From Ascaris suum (lineage: Eukaryota > Nematoda > Chromadorea > Rhabditida > Ascarididae), in assembly GCA_013433145.1 (NCBI GenBank), contig CM024179.1, forward strand, positions 8,901,300 to 8,965,299: DNA of 64,000 nt, written 5' to 3'. Positions 1 through 15,700 of the stretch are shown here, one piece after another. Each line of letters starts with the position of its first letter. Positions within the stretch are counted from its first letter, which is position 1. The notes below the pieces were generated by a model that was given only the letters and a program-made list of their open reading frames with translations, ran no database searches and was not told the origin of the DNA. The position numbers and the translations under genes are program-made.

Positions 1-3000
1 ATGACATCTCTCTAAATGAATAAGAGCATTATTGAAAATCCACGATAATGAATCGATAGATTCTTTTTTGTGTGTGTGTAGAGATACTCAGCCATTAGTG
101 CTTTACAATGAAGAAATTCCCTTAAGTGGGATTTCCGGGGTGGAATATGGAAACCGACTCAAATGGAGTTTTAAATTTAGAATAATATATTATTAAAAAG
201 CAAAAAGCAGTTTTGCGTACTTCATTTCCCCTTCAACGTATAGTACAGCGTTAATCAGTATAGAGCATTTACTTCATTTACTCGTATCGAAAGGTCGTGC
301 AGGTTTTTTTTTTACTGCATATAACAGATGATAGTGAGGATGCGAGGATGAGGTAAAGGAAAACGAGGAGTGAAACAGAAAAGAGAAAATCTTTTACTCG
401 TTGAAGAGAACGGAATGCCATCTTAACCATCTCTGTACCTCTAGTATATCCCCTGAGGTATTAAAATGTGCTGCTAAGAATGTATGGAATTAGGAGTTTC
501 TATAAGTTTTTTTTTTTTTTGAAAAATTCTTCGTAAATAACCCCTCCTTTATCAACTTATTTCAATGCTATTATTCAATCAACGTAGAAAATCTAATTTC
601 GATATTTTCTGGGTAAATGATGGTAACCTGAAATTTCCTAAAATTAAGTTCCACTGTATTTTTAGTTTGAAACCTCTTTTTATCTTAAAATACCCCCCCC
701 CCCCCCAAAAAAAAATCGAGGAATGAAATTCTATTGGGATAATTATAAGAGTCGATGAAGCATAAATAAGCAAACTTTTCATCCATCAATCGATGCAAAT
801 TGTTGCAGAAAAAAAAAATAGAAAAATGGCAATTATTTCCGCCTCTTTAATTTTTTTTTTTTTGCATTTTATTGAAAATATAGCATCGATTTCTTTAATA
901 TTAAGAGGGTCATTGGACCCCATTTGAGTATGGGTCTTTTTTTTTAAAATTCAGGTCTTTCCTCCTCATTAATTTCATATTCTCTCACTTCCCCACTCCT
1001 CCCCCCCCTTCCCCTTCCCTCCCATTTCTCATTTTTCTATGGGTGCACACCTCTAATATCGATCAAACAGTGAAAAAATTTCCACAGCCGAGTTTTAATA
1101 AGAGAGGAGATTTTAAAACACCTGAGAGGTGACCAACAGGTGTACACACCTGTAAAGAAAGGAAAATAAAGAATACTAGAAAAATAAAAATCAAAGAGAA
1201 ATGAAGCTGTAAAGCATAGCGATTATGACGGCGATCGAAAAGTTGATGTTAGTTAAACACTGATTCGTAAACGTTTACAATGTCGATATGCAAATTAATC
1301 AAAACTATATTCACCAACTTTAAAAGACTTGAAACCTACTGAAGACTAAATCCAATGGTTGATGAGAGTCGAAAAATTATGAACCATTAAAATCCACTCA
1401 TTTATGCTTTTTATAGGTATTCTTTTTAATCAAACAAGGTTGAGAGATAACTTAACCCCACATTGTTTTGTTCAATTAAAACCGGAAGTGTTGATTAGCC
1501 GACCGAGCATAAAAATGCTTCAAAGATAAACGTCACCTTCATTCATCTACCTAATTTAAGAGTTTTTTTCCCTCGTCAATTCTTGCAGATAATAGAAAGC
1601 CGGAAGTGCTACCACGATTCTTGAATGATTCATCATACTTTATCATTGACGTTCAGGTTACAGGTTCAACCAACATTTCAATTTATTCGTCAATCAAGGT
1701 AGCACTAAAAAATTGAGGTAAACATCAGTACCAATGAAAACAATATAAACACTAAAGTAGATATAATAAAAATAGCACAAACACAATAAGAAGCGATCTC
1801 TTAGATAGAGAGTGAGGTGTTTAGCGATGAAATGGCGTGTACGACTCACAGAGTGTGAGTGCCTCGGCCTTTTTTTTGATACGATCATAGGCGCTATATA
1901 CACGAAACCGGCGCTATCGTTGTTTGCCACCTACGTACACATATTGCGCCACAACTCGACCAACTAGCACCAACTGTTCATTCGACCTAGCCAAATTTAC
2001 TCGATCTCGACCCCCACCATCTTCCCCAACTCCCTCACAAACCTCTTCACTCCCTCTAATTACCTACCACCACCCTTACCCCCTCCACCCTCCCCTATTC
2101 CCGTGGAAATTTGATGCTTCTATCAGGAAAAAAGTGATATTCCAAGAAGGAGGATACAAGTGTTGTATGCTCTAGTATTGCAATTTTATTGAGAATTCGG
2201 TGCAAAAAGAAATGCATAATGCACCAACTGATAGCAATAAAGACATTTGATTTTTGATCTGCTGTGAAACTATGAGTTAAAAATTTGCATAACATATATT
2301 AATATTCAAATGTTCAGCAGTGCACTTTTAATATTCAAATGAAAAATTTTATCACATCCAGGTGCATCATGAAACTAGATAGATTGCTTTGTTTTGTCAT
2401 CAGGTAATTCAGGTAATTTCAGGTAAATGAACGAAAATAATTTTGTGTCTTATTTTGAAATAAATTATAGTCTATAATTTAAATCATATATAATCATATA
2501 ATTAGTTCGCAATCGTATAATTAAAAATACTTAATTTCTAATTATTTCAATACTTTCGTTTATTAATTCTATTAAATAAACTATAAATCGAATAAAATTT
2601 TCGTTATTTGCAATTATATTTTTTCAATTATATTCCATTTATACGATTTTTTTTTTCAAATTTTTGTATCGAATGAATTCTTTGCCTAACAAAAAAAAAA
2701 AAAAACATTTTTCTTATTTCTTTCTTTTTTTTAATGCTATTTTTCGATTTTTTTTTTTAAAAATATTTCAAACACATTTTTTTTCATCTTTATATGAAAT
2801 GAATTGAAAAGAATGAAATTGAATAAACTCAAATAGACGATTAATCTTTTTCATTTTTCAATATATTTTTATCTTTATTTATCTATAGTTTACATTATCT
2901 CTAATATATAGTTTATTTATTTATTTTTTTTTATTTCAACGTTTTATAATCTCAACTAGAATATTTATTTATTTGTGAATAAATAAATGAGAATATTTAA

Positions 3001-4462
3001 TGATGAATGAATCTAAATAAAATACCTCAAGATTATTTTGTAACTCAAAAATGTTCTAAATATAGCAAAAAAACTATCGAGGTGAACTTTATGCCCCTCT
3101 TATTCGAAAATTGACACATACGGGTAAACGCAATATTCGCATTTAGAGATAAGAAATTACAAGATGTGACATTTGTTTGCCATTTCGATGTGGTGATGTC
3201 TGTCGTAAATGATTTAGCGCCCTACACAAACGACATACACTAACAACAGCCGTATGCTTCCAAATATTCGTCTGTTCATTAAGAGACAAAAATATTTGAT
3301 TCTAAGTTCATATCCGAGGATGATATTCAGGATCGACTTCATCTACGATATCACTCGTTATTTTATGCATAAATCCAGTGATATTTTAAAGTAATAAGAA
3401 TATTGGTTAATTTTGATTACTCATAACAATGAGTTTAATCTACGATTATAAAATTGCTGCTCTCTTCTTTGCACTTCTTGGCATTTGTGTATTGAAATTT
3501 CAGCAAATACAAAACAACTAGTGAAAACTCTCTGCAATATTTCAAAAAAAAAAAAAAAACAAAAAACTACTGCTTCTTTTTGTAAAGGTTTTAGGGAGAT
3601 GAAGAGGGAAAGTGAGGGAGGGAGAGATGGACAAAGAAAGGGATGACAAGTTTGCATTGCATTGCATTGCATTGCATTGCATTGCATTTGAAGGCTGACA
3701 TTCGATTTTCTTTGAACTTGATTTAAATAAATGTGAGGTCGATTTTAAAATAGAGCGATTATTTCGGCGTATATTAATTATCAACTTCTAATTAAATAAA
3801 TATTGATCATTTTTTTTCCTCAATAAGCATAAAACTAAAATTTAGCATATGAATGCAATATGCAAATTTGTTCAACTCTGATATACAAAAAAAAAATCAT
3901 TTCATCGCTATACATAATGACATCTATTATCGCATATTTCTTTCCCATTCATAATCCACCAAATTGATATGAAGTAATAAAAATATAAAATACAAATTTT
4001 TTAAATTATAATAAAAAATGCTTTGTAAATATAAATCAAAAAAATTAAAAACTTATAGAACTTATAATATGCAAATAACTTTTTTTTTCTCATAGTACTT
4101 CTAGTCAACGAGAAAAATTTATAACAATCATCATAGTCATTAAAATGATTTGGTTGGGAGGAAGGAAGGGAGAGGGAGAGGGGAGGCATAATTTCTCAAA
4201 GAGAAAATTCCATCTATACAAGGAAAAGATTTATATCTAGTTCATTAAAAGCGATAAAATTTCGGTACTTTGGTAACGTTTTTTTTTTCACTTATGCCTA
4301 ACTTCTTTCTTTAATAAAAATGAGAAGTTACTTTTAAAAAAAACTGATGCAAAATTTGCATATTTGCCAAGTTTTAGCTAAATTCGCTTCCCTTTTAACA
4401 AATATTATAAACATATCCTAAAATAATATTAAAATAATATAAAGTATGAAATATTGCATATT

Positions 4463-4465
<3 letters not shown>
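1..4465. other. Intergenic, no gene supported
   Basis: AT-rich with many poly-A/T runs. It contains a C14 tract (693-706), a CT-rich block (about 975-1024), CAGGTAA motifs at 2401-2425 and the TGCAT repeat. A 30-codon plus-strand frame near 3150-3240 and the minus-strand frame 1694-1930 are the only coding-like pieces; neither has convincing splice sites or homology. Confidence 0.6.
3653..3688. repeat. TGCAT pentanucleotide repeat, 7 copies
   Basis: Seven perfect TGCAT units. The overlapping open frames are repeats of Met-Gln-Cys-Asn-Ala read from this tract and are not genes. Confidence 0.95.

Positions 4466-4555
<90 letters not shown>
4466..4555. repeat. AT dinucleotide microsatellite
   Basis: About 45 uninterrupted AT units, flanked by TTTGCATA on both sides. 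The apparent open frames across it (Ile-Tyr repeats) are artefacts. Confidence 0.98.
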
Positions 4556-4558
<3 letters not shown>

Positions 4559-5088
4559 CATATATAATAATCATTTGCATATTTTTAAATCGTTGTAGTG
4601 ATGTGTTCTCCTAGGTATCGGGATGTAATGTGGATTCATCAATCAGGGATGCATTATTTGGCATCTAGCCAATGTACTGCAAATCGTAATGAAGTCCATC
4701 AATTACTCAATCACTCTCAATAATTAGCGTGCCAATAAGGTGCAAATACGGTGCTTCAAAACTCACATTTGCCTTTCTTTCAATCGGTTTCGTCGTTTGC
4801 TTATACGAAGCTAATAAGAGATCAACAAAAATGAATAAAAAAAAAATTTTGTTTTTTGAACGGTAAGTATATCAGTAAATATGCAAATTTTATTAGTGAA
4901 TATGCAAATTTATTTCATTTATCGAATGATTCACTTAGTGATTTACTTAATAAAATCTTAGCAATTCTACAAATTTTGTTGGCTATAAAATTTTGAGAAT
5001 AATGAAATGAATTTTTATTATATAAGCGATATAATGGACTTCAATTGAATATTTTCGACATATATAAAATAGCTAAAATAAATTACTA

Positions 5089-5219
<131 letters not shown>

Positions 5220-6918
5220 AATATTTTTCTTCGTAATTGCATTTTTACGATATAGAAATTGATTAGTTAATAATACATAGCGTTAACTATTGATTAAATT
5301 GTTGATTGCATATTAGTATTCCCATCCCGCTCCTCGCCCATACACCTCCATTCATACAGATATAACAGATTAGTACCCCACCCCCCCCCCCCCCTCCCTC
5401 CAATGGCCTCTCTTCATATAGATATAAAATATTCATCACAAATATAGCATTTGAATTCAATTATTCAGCCGAACGAAATTGATATTTCATTGTGTTCGTG
5501 ACATCAATACTGTTTAATAAACGAATTGTTAATTTGCTTCAAAAATAGAGAACTCCATGATGAGCATGTTTCTGGTAATAAAAATACTTTCAGATCTACT
5601 CTCAATCCCCTCCCCCGTCCCCATAAAACTCATCCACACCTCTATAACCCCCCCCCCCCGCCCCACCTCATTCCCAAAAAAAAGTTCGAATTATATGATA
5701 CCTATAAGCAAATAATTGAATGCATCAAATTATACATGAAATGCAAATATATGCTTAGCAAATAAATGCTTTCTTCGTTGTGACAGATCATCAACTTTTC
5801 GTTGATACTCTTTTATGATTGTCGATAAGTTTTCCATATAAATCCACGCCTCTTTGCAGAAATATTCACATTGATCCCGAAGATGAATGGCATTGTTTCA
5901 CGAATCCGTCGCGATTACCTAATCAGAGTCGTTTTCTTTTTCATTCCCTCCCATCTTACTAAATAAACTCAGGAGACGAAATTTTGTTTCGTCGTTGGCT
6001 CTATCTTCGGATTTGATTTATCTCACTAAACAATTGTTTTTTAAATGCACTTTTAAAAGCATGCATTTGTATAGCATTCAACGATATCATATCTGTGCAT
6101 AGATGTGAGTGTATGTGTTTGTTCGTCGGTTAGTTTCAACTTGAAAGCTATTAACGTTATCAAACTTGGTGAGTGGACATTCAAGTAGGCCGTTGATGTT
6201 CAAGAAAAATTTTAAGTGCCTCAAAACAAACAACGGAAATTTTCCACGATTTTTTAAAATTCGTTTGAATTTTCATCTTATAATGTAGTTGAGATTAAGA
6301 AAAACAAATTTTTCTTTTATACATTAATATAAGCGGTCGGTTCCGCCAAGAAATTAATGCATTTTTGCATATATTTTATTTATTTATTAATTTTTTGTTG
6401 GCAATTTATGCAACCGGTTGTTCTTGCTTATTGAAATAGAAAAATTCATATCCTTTCAAACTGTACAACAAATATAAACTCTACAATATTTCTACACGTA
6501 TTTTTTTTCGTTAGTTGACAGCCGTTCAATATGCATATAAATGTATTTTTCGACAATTCACATTTGCAATGCACTCTATGCAAATTTTGCATTGCATTTG
6601 TGAAGCGCATAATGATCAAATAAGCGAATGAATGAACAATGCAATATTGCAAAGAGCATCATATCTTCATCTCGTTTATCATTAGAAATGCAACGAATCT
6701 CTTTTCTATGAAAATGAGAAAATAATTAATAATACAATAGAATTTAATAATGGCCATTTGAAGAGGCGTTATTTGAATGAGAGAATGCAATATGTCACGT
6801 CGATATTCGTTGTCATATTCGTTTCAATTTCAATTCTTCTATCATCCAAAAAAAAAATTCAATTGCTACGATGCAATTTCAGGAAAAAAAATCATCATTT
6901 CAAGATCGGCTAAGTTTG

Positions 6919-7057
<139 letters not shown>

Positions 7058-9082
7058 TAGTTTAGATTTAGAGTATTCATTTAGAGTATTTAGAGTAATG
7101 AATACTCTAAAGATTTACTTTAGAGTATTCATTAGTTTTAAATGTTTCAGAAATTCTTTTTGTTAACCGCAAATACATTTGCGAAAATCAATGAAAATTG
7201 AAATATATATTTTTCGAAAGGGATTTTTTTTCCAAATTTTTGAATGAAACGTTTCTTCGAATATTCCTAGAAGAAAGAAAAAAAAAAAAGAAAAAAGAAA
7301 ACGGAAAAATATCTATAAAGAATTCAACGAGATTCTTGTACGACTCTAAAGATTACATTAGGGAAAATCTTTAATATTGCATGTGAAATCTTTTACTTAG
7401 AAGACGTTATTTCATCACTTAAAAGGTTTTTTTAATGGCGAAAAAAAAAAGAGGAAAGAAATGATTTTTATCTTATCTTTGCGTATTTGAGATTTTCATC
7501 AACTAAAAGTTATTATCTCTTTAATATGATTATTTCAACAATTTATTATTTAAAAAATTTTTTGAAATTCCAAAAAAAAAATTTTTTTTTTCTTCACGCA
7601 AATTTTTTTTTTCTAATTTCTCAAAAAGAAATATGCAAATTAAAAATTGAAAATCAATTTTTCGTCTTTTTCTTCAACTATGAACATGATTGTTATTGAA
7701 ACGTCGTTTCATTTGCTATACTATTTGATTGTTATATTAAAGTTGTGTTAGATTTTTATTCATGTCAGGCACTCTTTGATTAAATTATAGCACGAATAAG
7801 CGCTAAGGTTGAGCGCATTGTGCCGTACATCCGGAGTGCATCAATGCTGATTCAGTAGATTGAAGACGTATCACGTCGCAATTTAGTGTTCATATCATAT
7901 ATTGGTGCCCGATCCGACGTTCATTCAATGAAGGGAGCGGTGGAAGGGGGAGGGAGGATAGAGGAGGATACTAGTCGGAAGTTTATTCAATAAGGTAGGG
8001 ATAGGGGCGAGATGAAGTAAATCTTAAGTTTTTTTTAGAGAATGACCTATAATGAGAACACTTCAAAAATTCAGGAAATAAATTGAAATTCCATTAATTT
8101 TAAGGACGAAATAAAAGAAGAATATATAAAATTTTTAATGCGTTTCATATCTAATCGAATCAAATTCGGTGAGTGAGAGCAATTTCGATCAAATGTAATG
8201 AGCGACGATCATATTTTCCGGAATTCATAAAATGAGAGAATCTAAATATATTTATATTAGATAATCAAAATTTTTTGAAATCGATAATGATTTTAGGAAT
8301 TTTTTTTTTTTTGTAGAGTTTATATTTTAAATACAATTATTGATAGTAGATATATAAGTATAAATGGAAAAAAAAAAGTTTTTAGATTTTCTTTTTATTA
8401 ATTTAATTTCGAAGAGATACAAATTTTAAATTATGATTTATTTTTATTATTAATGAATTTTGAGTTTATTATTGAATTTATTTAAAAATATTGCACTTTT
8501 TTTTTTCAAAAAAAAATTATTTATTTCTATTATTTATCAATAGTTAAAATATTTTCATAATTGATTTATGCAAATTATCGTTGAAATTATAACATTTGTC
8601 AATAATAATAATAATTTCTTGAAGCAAAAATTTGCATAATTTTAATTTAAAAATTATACATTTATTTAATAATATCTTTAATTGTATCATTGAGGATATT
8701 GTTGTTATCAAATACGATAAATTCATTTATATGTAATTTTTGAAGTTTGATAATCGATCGCGTCATCCATCATTCTTTCGTCCTCTCTTTAAGTGAACAT
8801 TTCAAATCCATGCCTCTCGATCAATGTGAATTTCACTTAGAAAAGGAATGGAGAGAAGGGAGGGGGAAGAGGAAGATGAAAACACAAATATAAGTGAGTT
8901 CCTTGTTGAACTTGCTAACCGATGGACTACTTAGCTTAAAATATATGAAAATATATATATAGTTTAATACGGAAAGAAAGCATGGAGAATTACGTTAACG
9001 AGGGTAAATAACCCGAACAAAATAGTTGGCGTTAAAAAAAAAATAGAAAATAGTGTTAAAGGATAGAAATTGATGTTGTTAA

Positions 9083-9085
<3 letters not shown>

Positions 9086-9149
<64 letters not shown>
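9086..9149. repeat. GA dinucleotide microsatellite
   Basis: 32 uninterrupted AG units. GA repeats are a common promoter-associated element in nematodes, but no gene start is visible nearby. Confidence 0.97.
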
Positions 9150-9152
<3 letters not shown>

Positions 9153-9645
9153 AATGAATTATAGGCGAAATAAATTCCAGAACGAAGATAAGCTTTCGAG
9201 TAACAACATTGAATAAGTTAGATGATTGACACATAAGATGAAATATTGCAATAAAAGATGCAAATTTAATTAACTAAAAAATCAAAAAAAAGAGATTAAC
9301 GGCTGAATGAATACGATGATAATATTGAAAGATTAGTGCATATAGCACATTGATTGAATAAGGCGACTAAATAAATTGATGAATAACATTAAAGAATAGA
9401 AAATAACTTATCAAAAAAACGTTAAATTATAGCGTTAAAATAAATTCATTGAACGAATCAATCGAAATAATATTTTTTTCAAAAAAATATTCAAATGATT
9501 TAAAAATTAAAATCATTAAATGAATTATTTTGAGGGAATATAATGGAAAAAAAAGCTTTAATAGTTGATGTGATTAAATGAAATGGAATATTTCATTTGC
9601 TAAAAGAGAAAATTTATTCAGCGAATATGCTAAATGCATTTCATA

Positions 9646-9709
9646 TATTCAAATTATTCAAATTATTCAAATTATTCAAATTATTCAAATTATTCAAATT
9701 ATTCAAATT
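9646..9709. repeat. 9-bp tandem repeat (AAATTATTC), 7 copies
   Basis: Seven head-to-tail copies of AAATTATTC with almost no variation, preceded by TCATATATTC. Confidence 0.9.
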
Positions 9710-12700
9710 CTAATTATACAAAAATGCTAAATATACTTCATATATGAATTTTTTAGTAATAAAATTCACTGTTTTTTCATTTCTTAGTGCAAAGTTTATT
9801 AATTAATTTAAATTATCGTTAAATTTATCATTAATTTGCAAAAACTTTTCATTTATTAATTAAATTTTATTAAATTTATTAATTATAATATTTATTGACA
9901 TATTAATTTGCAAAAAAAAAAAATTTTTTTTTTTAGCAAGATTTCCATGGTTAATATATATCATTAGTGAGGAATTTTTTTTTCTGCGCTTATGCAAATT
10001 TTTTCCATATGAATGCTTATTGGCATTGTTCTATCTGAGTGCATTTGTCTGTCTGTTTATCTGTTTGTCTGGTCTCCTTGTTTGTCTGATGGACTTTTTC
10101 CACCTTCGAAGTCTCTAATGCAATGGCGATAAAATTAGACGTTTATAATATGCGCTAGAGGGCAGCCTTTTCAATCTTTTTTTTTTTGCAACGATTTATC
10201 AATGTTGAAATGAGTTAAAGATATTTTGAGATGCCAAAAAATTTCCACACATTGTACACCCGTTAAATTATCATTATCCATCACTCTTAGGTTATTAAAA
10301 AAACGTTCGTTTCCGAGAAAGATTTTTATGGACGGGCGAATCAATCGATGCCTAAAGGTATCATTAATTAAACCAAACTTGAAGGTATTTATTAATTAAT
10401 CAAGGTGAAGATATTATTCTTTTTACAGGTAACCTATGACAACAACTAATTAAATAAATGAAATATAAAAGCACCTATTATATCATCACCTCTGACATAT
10501 TTGGCTTCACTTCTTTTTACTTTAGAAAGTTTTTTTTTTTTGCTCTCATCTACAAGATGAACACAAAATGATGAATGTGAGTTTTCTTAAATAATTAACT
10601 TGTAAGCATATCGATGGATGCTGCAACGAAGTTTATAACTTCACAGAGGTATTCAATCAATAACATAGGTGTAATTAAGGCTCATAATTAGGCTGGATAT
10701 ACCTTGAGTGGCATAACTGACTGGACATGATTATGAATATAACTGTTGTTGCGCTTATAAAATTGGCGCATATGGCTGGAACTTTTCTATCTATGGCGCA
10801 TATGTCGGATCACAATATGAATTTGTATCATGAAAGAAGATCAAATACACATTTTTTTTTAATAAGCGGTAACGTATCCATTTAAGATCAACGATCAAAT
10901 TATCCACTTAGTCTTATAATCTCGCTAAAATATAAATAAACAGTATCATTTAAGCAAAAAAAAAAAAAAAAAAATTATCGAAGCGCATTTAATTGTTTTT
11001 TTTTTTTTCATTCCGAGTCACTTTTGTACTGATATTTTCGGATTGAAATATTCGAATTCTCTTTGAATTTTATAAATGAAATTATTCCAAATTTTTCTAA
11101 ACTTTCAAAAAAAACTTTTTTTTTTAAAAATTACTGTCAATTAACAATTCACGCAAATCGAAGATCTAATAAACTTATATCTTTTCGCCTTTATGAATAC
11201 CCTATCCAATGGATGAGAGTTGATTTTTTTAGGGTCATTTCAACATTGTGTGACGATAATAGCAACAAAATATAACAATTTAAAAGTAAACTGTATTGTA
11301 TGGTATAGATAGATGTAGAAATTTATTCTAGTCTATTTTATTGATGTTTTATGTTACTTGATGCATTCCTAGTTTTTCTGATTCTTCGCTTCTTATTACT
11401 AGGCTCTGATCCTTCAAAATTCTTCATTAATCGATTCCGATTCCTCAATTTTCAGTATTAGATTCTGAGTTATCAATTCTCATCATTAGTTTCTGATTCC
11501 AACATTTTGCAGACGCTCGAGCATTCAGAATATAGGAACTTTACGTCATATAACGATTTGTTTTCCGTACTGTATTTGAAATAAATCTTTATTTCCATAC
11601 TAAATGACCGCTTACTTTTAGAGAAATGAAGCATATAAGCATAAGCTAAAGTGTACATTTTCGACGTTGTGCTTATATTTCGTCCATTCTCACATGAATA
11701 TCGCACTATCGCAATACTCAATTCTATATGATCTTTGATCGTTTTATTTCGATTCGAGTTTTTTTAAAACATATGCGTAAACATATATTTTGCATAAATG
11801 AAAAATATCTGCACTATATTTTAATTGTTATGTTATCACTAATTATCTCTTTACAGAAACTTTTTTTTTCTTTGAATATCTGAGGTTTTTCTCTGATTAC
11901 CTGAGGAAATTCATTATAAATATTAAAATTTTACTTCATATAATAGTATTTCTGCAAATTTGCATATTAGATATTATAGATAATGCGATACATTTTAAAT
12001 AAATTTGCCTAGCTCTAATGAGATGATCTCAATTTCAAAGAGTCAAATAAAAATAACTGTGAAATTTGAGAGGGTTTTTTTTTTTCATTCAAATAGCACC
12101 AAAGTGACCGTTTCTTGTTTCATTTCCCAGACACCGAAAAAAAAAACGTCTTTCCTACCGATTCAATATGCAAATGAACTATAAAAATCACTCAAGCACT
12201 GTCTAGAAATTAATCATTTAATTAATAATATATCTCTAAGCATATACAACAACTATGCCAATCGATAATGCATTTATTGAATTGCAAAATTTTTTTGAGA
12301 GATAATTTCATCAATTACAATTGCAAATTTCATTGCAAAATTTTATTGCATTGCAAAAATGCGCATAAAATGAATCATATCGAATATAGCATGAATGAAA
12401 TTTTATTTTCGTAATAATATTAGTAAATATAAAAAATTATTGAAATAATAAATTTCGACTATCATTATGCAAAGTGTTTTACAATGGAGTTATATTTATT
12501 TGCTGTATATTTGCATATTCATTAATTACACTTTCATTTATTTTTAAATTTCATTAAAAAGTTTTCGAAAACGTTTCGATTTTAAAGGAGAATAAATTAC
12601 TGTAGTGAATAGATTAATATAATCATATATGTTCACAATTATCCAACGTTATTAAATAATCCCCAAATATATAATTACATGAAATTCTTTATTAGTTGGT

Positions 12701-15700
12701 AATCGTCTTTCTATATGGAATGAGAATTTCTAGCTGAGAAGCCATCTTTGGGCAGATTAGTCTACGAAAAAACAGAGAAAAGAAAAAATTTAATAACCTA
12801 ATATTTACGACATTTATATTTCAAAAATAAATCGAGAATTTCGTCTCCCTATTTCTTGTGATAGGTAAAAATTTACTTTCAAATAGAGAGAGGCATTGAT
12901 TTTGATGATCGTTAAGGGAGGACTCTCAAGGAGGGAAGGGGGAGGGGTAGTTGAGGAGCCACTAGCGCGGACTATCAAGTTCCAAAAATTTGTATTCTAT
13001 GTGAAAGATGAAATGCCCCTCTTTATAGTTATGAATATATCCTTTCTTTTGTATTCACTGTTGGAAGACTGAGGCAATTGACGATCAATGATTTATCTCT
13101 TATAGAAGCTTTAAGAGAAAGAGAGGAACAATGCCTATCAATTGCATTCTTTTGAGTGAATTCTTACAATGGGGGGAGGAGTGGGGGGGGGGGGGGTTAA
13201 ATGCAATCATAATTGCTCTCGAAAATGTTATCCATATTATTGGCATTTTCAAGGATCATTAGATGATAAAAGTTGCACCTCAATCCTCTTACCTCATAAA
13301 TAATTTTTTTTTTTCAAAGAAATACAAATACACTATAATAGTAAGAAAATAAAAGTATACTTAATAAAGATTAATCTCTAAAGTTTTTGGTGATATTTCA
13401 TCGATTAAATGTTATTCCATTTAGGGTGTAATGTAAAAAAGAAAAGAAAAATCGAAGAAACCCTTTCAAATCGCAACAAACGAATAATTTGATCGCCGAT
13501 TTATAATCATTTTAGTGATGCGTATAAGATATGAAATGCAGGTGCTATCGTTTCTTGTTTGTATCAGCACTAATAGGATTCCGTCGAATAGTAGCCCCCC
13601 CCCCCCCACCCGCACCCCCTTCCCCTGAATGGTCAGCATCGATACAGTGGACTATTGAATCAATTGATCGAGATAGTTTCGTCAATTGTGAAGAAATGCC
13701 AACGAAGTGAAGCGTCCTGCAATGAGTGTATTGAGAGTGCAATGTCGACATTAATTGAATGACCACGATTACCTGTGAGAATTGGCAAGTGTTTTAGTTG
13801 CTTCAACGTGGATTTATCGTTGAAATATCATCCTCAAACGAATGCAAAAATTATTCAACACTACTAACGCTATTATTGAATATTGATATATGAAAGGAAG
13901 GCATAAAACAAATGCAACAATTGCAAAGTATAGATAAGTTGAGATTATTGCAATATTCGACGCGTTTTTTGCATTCATTGCGTTCAACACTTTAACGTTG
14001 TGATGCTCTTTCATCGTGTTAATTATTAACGGCACAAATGCATTTATCCGCGCGCTTGTGCCTTTATAAAGTTGTGAGGGAAACGCTTAAGCGTTCTTAA
14101 TCGATGATTAAAGCTTGCTAGGCCAAGTTTAGGCGTGTAATTGAATTGGCTAAGAGTTCATATTTGATGACAAAATATGGCTTTAAGGCTTCTTTCATCG
14201 ATTTGACGACGCATTCTTTCAATTCCAACTATCCTTTTTTTTGCTTCATTCATAATATATGCTTCCGCCTCGTTGTTATATTCGTCGACAGGTTTCTTTT
14301 TTTTTTGTGGAGAAAAGATCTTAGGTCGTTTGCGCTGTTATAAAATGCCCTCTGATTATGTATCGGTCAAATTGTTCTAACTGCTTCTTATCGTGATCTA
14401 TCCAAGTGAAATGTGTTATCAATTTGTGACTTCAGGGACCACAAGAATGACCTCATGCTAAAGTTGGAAAACAAGGTGGTGATACCTTTCTATCAAACTT
14501 TATCTAAATACAGTAAGGCGCTAAATCCTTTATAGACTTTTATGATCATGCAAAAAAATTCTTTGAGTGTCTTATCAAAATGATTTATTCATGGATCTTT
14601 ATTCCAGTATATTATCAGTAGTTATTTATAAAAGCGCTAAAATTCCTCAACGTAGATTGACTTCAGGTCGAGTGCACGAGTGCATTTGTATCATTTTGCA
14701 TTCCAATGCTATTTTCAAATAGGCCGCACTGAATCCTCTTTGGTCTAGTTTCCTCACTTGCGTTGGAATTTCAATTATGATAGTGGGCTTCATATGATTT
14801 ATATAATTGCTTCAGGATACTGGCGTTTTCAGGATGAGGGATGGTTTAAAAGAGGATGCCGGAACGGATATAGATAGTAAAAAATAGAAAAGCCTTATTT
14901 GCAAAAAAAAAAAGAAATATCGTAGAAATTTTTGCCTCATATAAATGTAAAAAATGCCCCTGATTGAATTTTTTTTTGCATTGATTATATTCAAACTTAT
15001 TAAAGTCGTTTAATAAATTTTTATTGAATCCATTTGACTTATAAATTCAAATTGCAATCGTCCATTGCAATCAACTTTTTTGCAATCCGATTCGTTGTTA
15101 AATTCAAATTGCAATCGTTTAGAAATTCAAATTATCGAATAATTCGAAAATCAATTCAATTATTGCAACAAATAATAATTTTTCAATTGATTTCAACTAT
15201 ATCGTTTGTAAATTTTTAAGCGCAAATCATTTCTAAAGTTTTCTTTACTAATTGAAATTGAAAATTTTCTAATGGAAATTTAGAGTAATAATGATCTTCT
15301 CTTGATCTTTTGATCGCATCTTTCTCGTTCTTAAATGTAACGGATATAATAATTTTTTCGTATATATATACGATGAGATGAAAAGAATTATTTCATTAAA
15401 TATTTATTTCATTTCGATATTTTTTAATAATTGTTTTTGATGTTTGTTTTCGAATATCTTTCTCATATTCTCTAATCTCTCTAATTGTAGATAACGTGAA
15501 GTTTGCAATTTATAATTATAAATAATTTAAAATCTCTCTCATTTTTTTTTCTCGCTTCTTTCGTTAAACATTATCGAAAAAAACTTTGTATATTTCAAGG
15601 AAAAAAAAAATTTCAAATATAAACATTCAAAGATTCTGATGGAAAATTGAATGTGAACTTTAGCACTAATCGTTTTATATCTAGTTCGAGTTTCATTATA

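Noticed and set aside
9646..9709. CRISPR-like array
   Set aside because: The 9-bp units are contiguous without spacers, and the DNA is eukaryotic.
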